Source: Bacillota bacterium
GTDB taxonomy: Bacteria > Bacillota > Clostridia > DSM-8532
Direction of reading: 5' to 3'
DNA: 64,000 bases
Assembly: GCA_023415205.1 (NCBI GenBank)
Contig: JAEZLR010000029.1
Location: forward strand, 186,001-250,000
In this document: positions 58,555 through 64,000 of the stretch, piece by piece
How the letters are laid out: each line of letters starts with the position of its first letter
How positions within the stretch are numbered: the stretch's first letter is position 1
Made by a program: the position numbers and the translations under genes
Notes under the pieces: model-generated
Told to the model about the DNA's origin: nothing
Seen by the model: only the letters and a program-made list of their open reading frames with translations
Database searches by the model: none

Positions 58555-60234
58555 CTACATTTGAGAATTGAACAGACTGCTTAGCTTGTAAACAACATCC
58601 TCGTTGTCAGCATTGATACTGGCGGCCTCGTTAATATTGGATAATTCCTGCAATACAGGCAGGTTCGCATTATAGCCAATGGTGTAAATAGGGATGCCCA
58701 AGCCCTTCAGAGTCGTGTCGACTTGATTGAACTTGTGGCCCTGGGTCACATCACCGTCTGTTGCGACGAATAACATGAGTGTCGCATCCGGGTGCGCTGC
58801 TTTGTAATCCAAGAGCATATCCGCTGCAATCAAAATACCATCATACATGGCCGTACCACCTACAGCCTGCATGGAGTCAACAGCACCGGCAAAAAAGGAG
58901 CGTTGATTCATATCAAACTTGGCAATGGGCAATGCGATTTGGACATCTGTGGAAAAGGTTACAAACCCGAGGGACACATCCTTATTGATATACTGGGCCC
59001 CATTGATTAAAGATGCTTTCATCATCTGCATGGGGGCGCCTTCCATGCTGCCCGATACATCTGCTACGAAAACAGCGGCAATATCCTTCGCGATATCTTT
59101 CTTTTGCTTCCACAGCCTCTGTGCCTGGAGCAGCTCATCACCGGAAGGTGATTTCATTGTGGGCTGATAGCTATCATTATAGTTGAAGCCATATTCCTTG
59201 GCCAATGACTGTGATTCTGAGGTATTGCAGTATTCAGCAAACGCCTTAAGAATATCCTTCTTCTCCTGGGATAATGCCCCGATGGTATACAAAGGGCTAT
59301 CATGCCGTACACCAAAAGGTACGAAGGTATAGCCTGTTCTTAAATCAGGGGTATTCTTATAGGTCTGATACTCAAGAATGAAACCATCCAGCACTCCTGA
59401 TTTTGTGGATTCTCGCATCTGAAGTGTTGTATAAGCAACAAAAGGTATATTGGCCTGAAATTTTTCGAAGCCAGCGACAGCGGTATCACTTAAAATGTCG
59501 TTATTATCGTAGGAGTACAAGGTGGAGACCAGGTAGTTCAAACCCGTAGAAGAAGCAAAGGGATTGGTATAGCCCATGGCCATTTCATTGGCTTCCACTG
59601 CTTTATTTATACTCTCAATACTCACATCCCCGTATTTTTCACGGAGCATCTTCTCTGTGGTATCTGAAACAATAATTCCGGGAACATTTCCGCAAAGCCT
59701 CTCGGAAATCTTATCAGTTTGCACACCGGAAGCCTCAATCATGCTTATCCAAAACATATTTGAGGGAGAAAAAGCGTCCGGCATATACTTCCCGGATATA
59801 ATATAATCCGTACCCAATCCGGAGGCAATGCCTCTGATGGCTACAGATACCTTATTCCCATTAACCTCTATATCGGCCGCATTGAATCTTTTCGCTATTT
59901 CAATCAGCCAGCCATCCTTGCCCGAACCGGCCTTTTCTGTTGAAGAAAAGATTTCAACGAAATAGGGTGTTTCAGCTTCCACATGCAAGGGGTATTTCTC
60001 AATACTCGGCAGGGTTTCTTTCATATCCCCAATGGGAGAAGTAACCTGAGCCTTGACTTTCGGTAATGTGGTGACATTGATATTCTTAATAAGGCGATCA
60101 ATGTTTTTAACCGATTCCTCAAAGGTCAGAGTACTTGTTGTTTTGCCAATATCCTTGGTGATGCTAATCCCAACTGCAACCAGGGCAATAACGAAGATAA
60201 TGATCAGGATGAACTGGACTCTTTTATTATTCAT
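58555..60234 (-). CDS. Membrane-anchored VWA-domain protein with binding-protein-like region
   Basis: 559 residues. One N-terminal membrane helix (about 7-26) and then an extracytoplasmic part. Residues about 80-360 resemble a type II periplasmic solute-binding fold (PYFVEIFSSTEKAGSGKDGWLIEIAKRFNAADIEVNG ... MGYTNPFASSTGLNYLV). A von Willebrand A domain follows (about 385-555) with an intact MIDAS: VADVSGSM, a Thr in GGTAMYDG and FVATDGDVT. SBP-VWA fusions of this kind are widespread in Firmicutes and unexplained. Middle gene of the cluster, co-directional and 15 bases from the upstream gene. Confidence 0.82.
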   Translation of the reverse strand: MNNKRVQFILIIIFVIALVAVGISITKDIGKTTSTLTFEESVKNIDRLIKNINVTTLPKVKAQVTSPIGDMKETLPSIEKYPLHVEAETPYFVEIFSSTEKAGSGKDGWLIEIAKRFNAADIEVNGNKVSVAIRGIASGLGTDYIISGKYMPDAFSPSNMFWISMIEASGVQTDKISERLCGNVPGIIVSDTTEKMLREKYGDVSIESINKAVEANEMAMGYTNPFASSTGLNYLVSTLYSYDNNDILSDTAVAGFEKFQANIPFVAYTTLQMRESTKSGVLDGFILEYQTYKNTPDLRTGYTFVPFGVRHDSPLYTIGALSQEKKDILKAFAEYCNTSESQSLAKEYGFNYNDSYQPTMKSPSGDELLQAQRLWKQKKDIAKDIAAVFVADVSGSMEGAPMQMMKASLINGAQYINKDVSLGFVTFSTDVQIALPIAKFDMNQRSFFAGAVDSMQAVGGTAMYDGILIAADMLLDYKAAHPDATLMLFVATDGDVTQGHKFNQVDTTLKGLGIPIYTIGYNANLPVLQELSNINEAASINADNEDVVYKLSSLFNSQM

Positions 60235-60249
60235 AGATCCTTTTCCTTT

Positions 60250-60984
60250 CTATTGGTAAAGCTTCGTCTGCGTGATGAGATTATTGAGATCGTCTATAAG
60301 GGAATTGGTTTCAGTATTTTCAGAGTTTACTGTTTTTGATAATTCCAATTGTAACTTATCAAGCTTTACGAAAATGGCTTCATTCTGTAGGAGAATAGCA
60401 TTTATCTCACTTTTATAACCCTCAAAGGTCTCTTTTTTCTGTGCCGCCAGGTCCCCTGCATAATGGTCCTTCTCACGCAGAAAGCGCTGATAATCCAAAT
60501 CATTGAAGGTAGAAACTATGCTGGTCCCGCTTCTTAAATTTTCAAAAACAACCTTCTTAATATTCTTGGCAATGGCTTTGAATTTTGAGTAGCTGGCCAC
60601 AGCTCCTTCGAATTTCTGGTTGATTAACTCCAAAAATGTTTCGATTTTTGAGTCGAAAATGACGGCCTGGGTGCGAAGCTTATCCGCTTCAATCCATAAG
60701 AATCCTTGAGCTGAAACATACTTGGATAATACTTCAACAAATTCTTCTTTTGTATCCAAATCTTCAAGCTTCATCTCTTTAGGCTTCTGTTTGATCAGTT
60801 GATTGATGACCATAAGAATGGCTACGGCAAGAACGACATAAATGGCGTAAATCAAAATCTTTACCAACAAAGCTGCTTCCCCAATTATTTTCGCAATGGC
60901 TAGGCCGGGTGAAAACACTATTATCGTCATAATAGCCAAAACCATGGCCAGAATAATTATGATCGGACTGAATTTGCCCTTCAC
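60250..60984 (-). CDS. Membrane coiled-coil protein of the VWA cluster
   Basis: 244 residues. Two membrane helices at the N-terminus (about 7-28 and 38-62), then a long charged helical region with coiled-coil character (TLKTKEEF-like start EDLDTKEEFVEVLSKYVSAQGF, then EKDHYAGDLAAQKKETFEGYKSEINAILLQNEAIFVKLDKLQLEL). It could act as a membrane platform for the other two products. No family recognised; XpaC-like proteins have a comparable layout. First gene of the unit. The 272 bases upstream hold no convincing gene. Confidence 0.65.
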   Translation of the reverse strand: MKGKFSPIIIILAMVLAIMTIIVFSPGLAIAKIIGEAALLVKILIYAIYVVLAVAILMVINQLIKQKPKEMKLEDLDTKEEFVEVLSKYVSAQGFLWIEADKLRTQAVIFDSKIETFLELINQKFEGAVASYSKFKAIAKNIKKVVFENLRSGTSIVSTFNDLDYQRFLREKDHYAGDLAAQKKETFEGYKSEINAILLQNEAIFVKLDKLQLELSKTVNSENTETNSLIDDLNNLITQTKLYQ

Positions 60985-61256
60985 TATGCTCTGCCCCCTT
61001 AATCATTTCTGTAGGATTAGTCTGTATCTTGAACTTTATCACATTCCTGTTAATTGTTCAATTTTTCCTCATGAAAAAATAAAAAGATCTGATAATATCA
61101 GGAACTTATTGAGACAAGTAGGAGACACGGATGGCCTCTGCTTCTCCTCGATAAAAATATGATAGGAAACGTTTGTATAGAAGTAGATGCAGGCCGCGCC
61201 ACATCCATAATGTCCGCATCCTGCATCCATTGATACGCCTATGAAATGATCTTTCG

Positions 61257-61493
61257 TTAAGCCTTGAGCTTCTTCCTTTTCCGAGCGTATGCTGCCAGAG
61301 CCAGGTCAATCAGCAGCAGCACAACAAAAATAATCAACGCCCATTTATAGGTTAAAGAAAGCCAGCGCCCCATCTCTACATCAGAGTAGAGGAGCTTGTC
61401 ACCCCATACCCCATAAAGAGCATAGGCAGAATAAATACCGAAAAGGCCTGTTAATGCCGCAAATACAATTCTGATCCCTCTAAACACCTTCAT
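61257..61493 (-). CDS. Small membrane protein, two TM segments
   Basis: 78 residues, MKVFRGIRIVFAALTGLFG at the start, with two hydrophobic helices (about 5-26 and 45-66) and a Lys/Arg-rich C-terminus (ARKRKKLKA). AAAGGAGAAAAA precedes the ATG. Its start lies inside the end of the preceding gene (14-base overlap), so it is translationally coupled to that exported protein. Function unknown. Confidence 0.7.
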   Translation of the reverse strand: MKVFRGIRIVFAALTGLFGIYSAYALYGVWGDKLLYSDVEMGRWLSLTYKWALIIFVVLLLIDLALAAYARKRKKLKA

Positions 61494-62988
61494 TTTTTCT
61501 CCTTTTGACACCCTTAACCAGTATCACAATTTCAATGACTACCAACGCAAGGCCAACCAGGCCCAGAACCATCCAGCGAAGGGTTTTTTCTGTGAGGAAT
61601 ACCCTCGTTACTTCGGCTGAGTAAAGGGATTCATTCCCTGCCAGATCCTTTGCCGAAAGGACAATTGCATTTTTACCCATACCCAGATCCACCTTGAAGC
61701 TAAAATAATTCTTTACCAGCTCCACCGGCTGATCATTGCAATAGAGCAGGGCTCCCTCCTCGGTATAGCCCTCCAGAAGGATAGTGGAGTCTCCGGTACG
61801 GGATTTATTGATGTCTTTATTTATGGCCAACTGGGGCGGAGTGCTGTCCAAGTAGATTTCCTTGAGGAAGGTACGCATATTGCCGTTATTATCCGAAATA
61901 ACAAAAACAATGGTATTGTCCCCTTCCCTCAGATTAATCTGATATTTTCCCGGCCCGTCGCCCTGATCCAACAGTAGCTCTTCATTCAAGGTAGCCGACA
62001 CGTCATAATCCCCTGTGAAGGTGACATCTGCAAAAACAGCCGTCTGATTGGTGAAGCTCTCTGAAGGATAGGTCACCGTTGCCTCCAGGGGGTTGGCGTT
62101 GGTTATTCTGTAGAGATCATACTTGCCCAACCGCTCGTAATCATAGGAAGCCACCCCGGCCAATACCTCCGTGGCTCCTTTGGGAAACGCCAATAGGAGA
62201 CTGTTATCCTCAGTAGTTTCTTCTGCCAGAAGCTCCTTACCATCAGCAGAGAACAGCATTACCTTATATTCACGGGCATTACCTTCCCATGTCAGATACA
62301 CATCCCCGTTTAATAATCCCACCTTAACATTAGGGAGCTTATCCGGGGAACGGGGGTCCTCATAGGTGAAAGCTTTATCGGTATAAGCGTAGCTGAACAA
62401 GCCCTCCTGAATGAAAACCTTGATGTAAAAGAAATACGAACCGTTTTCAAGATTGTAGAGCTGGAAGGTTGTGTCCCCGGTAGGTTTCGAGGAGGTGTAG
62501 GCCACCTTGACACCATTGTAGCCCTCCCTATCCTTATCGGCATAGATTTCTATCAGGAGATTCTCCGGGCAATCGGAGACATTCCAGGTTGCCTTATAGC
62601 TGCCATCCTGCAGGGCTTCCACCGTAAAAAGATCTATGTTCATGGAACCCGGCAGCTCTCCGGCCCAAATGTCCACCTTTCCCAGCTTTTGAGCCGTAAT
62701 ATTCACCACCCAGGTTCCCGCAGGGGCATCTCCCACATTGATATAAATACGGCCCTCTGTAATTGTAGAACGCTCCGGGGTGAGCAGCGTGCCAAACCTG
62801 TCTCCCGTCGGGGAAACAATCTCTATCTCAGCGGTCTGCTCAGTATTTTCCCATTCTATGGTGAACACGCAATTGGTGAGGCCTTCGCTTAAGGTGATCT
62901 CCACAGGTTTGGAGGCGCCCAGCACCATTGTATTTTGCGCCACCATAAAGATCAGGATGGAAAGAATCATTCCGGCTATTCTCTTCAT
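61480..62988 (-). CDS. Exported multi-Ig-like protein with C-terminal membrane anchor
   Basis: 502 residues with signal peptide (about 1-25), several beta-sandwich modules of Ig/fibronectin-like character (EVEITLSEGLTNCVFTIEW-type start; GDVYLTWEGNAREYKVMLFSADGKEL about 225-250; GDNTIVFVISDNNGNMRTFLKEIYLDSTPPQLAI, a Big/Ig pattern, about 355-390) and one C-terminal membrane helix (about 470-492) with a Lys/Arg-rich tail. It is probably displayed outside. It sits 15 bases downstream of the partial gene at the window end and overlaps the small membrane protein after it, so the three form an operon. Confidence 0.75.
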   Translation of the reverse strand: MKRIAGMILSILIFMVAQNTMVLGASKPVEITLSEGLTNCVFTIEWENTEQTAEIEIVSPTGDRFGTLLTPERSTITEGRIYINVGDAPAGTWVVNITAQKLGKVDIWAGELPGSMNIDLFTVEALQDGSYKATWNVSDCPENLLIEIYADKDREGYNGVKVAYTSSKPTGDTTFQLYNLENGSYFFYIKVFIQEGLFSYAYTDKAFTYEDPRSPDKLPNVKVGLLNGDVYLTWEGNAREYKVMLFSADGKELLAEETTEDNSLLLAFPKGATEVLAGVASYDYERLGKYDLYRITNANPLEATVTYPSESFTNQTAVFADVTFTGDYDVSATLNEELLLDQGDGPGKYQINLREGDNTIVFVISDNNGNMRTFLKEIYLDSTPPQLAINKDINKSRTGDSTILLEGYTEEGALLYCNDQPVELVKNYFSFKVDLGMGKNAIVLSAKDLAGNESLYSAEVTRVFLTEKTLRWMVLGLVGLALVVIEIVILVKGVKRRKNEGV

Positions 62989-63003
62989 TCTATGCCTCCG
63001 TTA

Positions 63004-64000
63004 TTATTCATAATAGGTCTCTACGTGGAATTTATCCCATATAAAGAGGCCTCCGTCGCTATCATACCAACATTTTCTCACAAGATGATTGCTGGAAATC
63101 TCAACGGCATAATTGGTACCGTCTAATTCTGCAATAAATTTAAACCCTACTTCACCCTTAAGATGGAGGTTCAAGAACCCACTATCCAGATGGCCATCTA
63201 ACCCTAATGAGAAGTTTAATTGCTCTCCATTGACCTTGAGGCCTACATCAAAGCTTCCTCCAAGTTCACAAAAAAGAATGTTAAACTCTCCCTGAAGGCC
63301 TGCGGAAATATCCAGTCCCTTCTTACCAAAGCCGATGGAGGCATTGGCCATTTTCTGCTTGAGCAAGGATAGATCGGCACTCACCGAGAACTGGGTTTCA
63401 CTGAAATTATAGGAGATCTTTCCATCGACTTCTCCTAAGGTTCCCCATTCTGTGAAGTCCTCGGGCACCTTGAGCTTAAAGGACTTGAACAGATTGGCAT
63501 CGGCACCTACAAGGCCTGAGAGTATGATATCCTCGGGATCAACTGCCTTCAAATCATCTGTGGCAAACAATAGCTTTTTCGTTGCTTCCGGAATGATTCC
63601 AGAATTCAAGAAAAGTGTGCTTGCCCCATCCAGATTGAGGCCCATGGTATCGATATAGAGGACATTGTAGATGGGGATTCCCGGATAGAGTTCGGCAGAA
63701 ATCTCTATTTCATCAAAGCACCAGTAATAGGAGGCAATATGTCCTTTTAAACCTGAAACGCCCACGCCGCCGAAGCCCTTGACTATTTTTGAAAAATCTA
63801 TGCCCCCGCCTAGCTTCCAATACTCATTGGAGGGGTCCAGGGAGTTGAGCTTAAGCTCGGCGCTATCCAGACCAAACGGACCAAATTGAATCGAATGATC
63901 TGCTTCCAAGGAGAGCGTCAGGCCGAATTTAATATCATCGCCAGTCAAAGCCACATCCAAGCTTCCGCCAATGGCTTCCCGAGGCTTGAATTTAAAGGCT
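63004..64000 (-). CDS. Large beta-rich protein, N-terminus cut by window edge
   Basis: The last 332 or so residues of a protein that continues beyond the window (the frame is open to 64000; TTG/ATG codons near 63960 are internal). It is rich in Gly, Leu, Asp and Ser in alternating pattern, with repeated phrases such as KLGGGIDFSKI, LDISAGLQGEFNI, SFDVGLKVNGEQLNFSLGLDGHLDSGFLNLHLKGEVGFKF. This repetitive beta-strand character resembles large exported structural or adhesin-like proteins. No family recognised. First visible gene of the operon with the Ig-like protein. Confidence 0.7.
   Translation of the reverse strand, partial: AFKFKPREAIGGSLDVALTGDDIKFGLTLSLEADHSIQFGPFGLDSAELKLNSLDPSNEYWKLGGGIDFSKIVKGFGGVGVSGLKGHIASYYWCFDEIEISAELYPGIPIYNVLYIDTMGLNLDGASTLFLNSGIIPEATKKLLFATDDLKAVDPEDIILSGLVGADANLFKSFKLKVPEDFTEWGTLGEVDGKISYNFSETQFSVSADLSLLKQKMANASIGFGKKGLDISAGLQGEFNILFCELGGSFDVGLKVNGEQLNFSLGLDGHLDSGFLNLHLKGEVGFKFIAELDGTNYAVEISSNHLVRKCWYDSDGGLFIWDKFHVETYYE

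Noticed and set aside
61069..61230. 53-residue Cys-containing ORF on the minus strand (MDAGCGHYGCGAACIYFY...)
   Set aside because: Plausible composition but no convincing ribosome site and no known relative; not called.

Overview
The window looks like chromosomal DNA of a Clostridia-type Firmicute. The genes have strong GGAGG-type ribosome binding sites. HisG is the short form paired with a separate HisZ. Pyruvate kinase carries the extra C-terminal phosphohistidine-type domain, PEP carboxykinase is the GTP type, an NfeD-flotillin pair is present, and there are many lipoproteins with Ser/Pro/Thr-rich linkers. I cannot name the genus.

Layout. 1-3029: start of a histidine operon read leftward (hisZ-hisG-hisD, hisD cut by the window edge). 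3196-3419: an unassigned element made of nested inverted repeats. 3468-8526: flotillin, NfeD with a histidine-rich loop, a DUF1836 regulator and a UvrD/PcrA-type helicase. 8709-11961: a 42-residue ORF, a CPBP protease and pckG. 12030-36151 is mainly an alpha-glucan region. It holds an orphan sugar-binding lipoprotein, a LacI regulator with a neopullulanase-type enzyme, pullulanase, pyruvate kinase, a glycogen-debranching enzyme, a secreted alpha-amylase lipoprotein and a MalEFG-type importer without its own ATPase. Interspersed are a membrane spermidine-synthase-like protein, an aldo/keto reductase with a ferredoxin domain, and a 1477-residue exported protein joining a phosphodiester glycosidase domain to a purple-acid-phosphatase-like domain. 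The inferred flow is extracellular starch hydrolysis, oligosaccharide import, cytosolic debranching and then glycolysis. 36610-44075: a zinc-ribbon membrane protein, an ABC-2 exporter, HU, a rhodanese and a PfkB-family kinase.

An AT-rich mobile element of about 8 kb (44274-52328) is inserted in the 3' end of a tRNA-Ser(GGA) gene and flanked by exact 63-bp direct repeats. It carries two tyrosine recombinases, a PD-(D/E)XK-like protein, a winged-helix protein that could be a replication initiator, and a compact cluster with the features of an anti-phage system. That cluster is an HNH protein and a SLATT-type two-TM protein read leftward, and, divergently, a structured non-coding RNA of about 170 nt closed by a perfect 17-bp terminal stem, a reverse transcriptase, and a fusion of an EVE-like domain, an AT-hook-like linker and a PD-(D/E)XK-like domain. 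The RT lacks recognisable retron motifs. The RNA contains a single-stranded segment bounded by a repeated heptamer (GAAAAAT, period 16), as a tandem-repeat template would. This is the best candidate in the window for an undescribed or barely described system.

52329-57365 is also AT-rich. It holds an integrase C-terminal remnant, a chemotaxis-receptor-like protein, a third degraded copy of the tRNA-Ser 3' end, a lipoprotein and a leucine-rich-repeat protein with SLH-like modules, suggesting repeated insertions at one tRNA. From 57714 to the end, a leftward cluster encodes a coiled-coil protein, a membrane-anchored VWA protein, a second membrane coiled-coil protein and large exported proteins, the last cut by the window edge.
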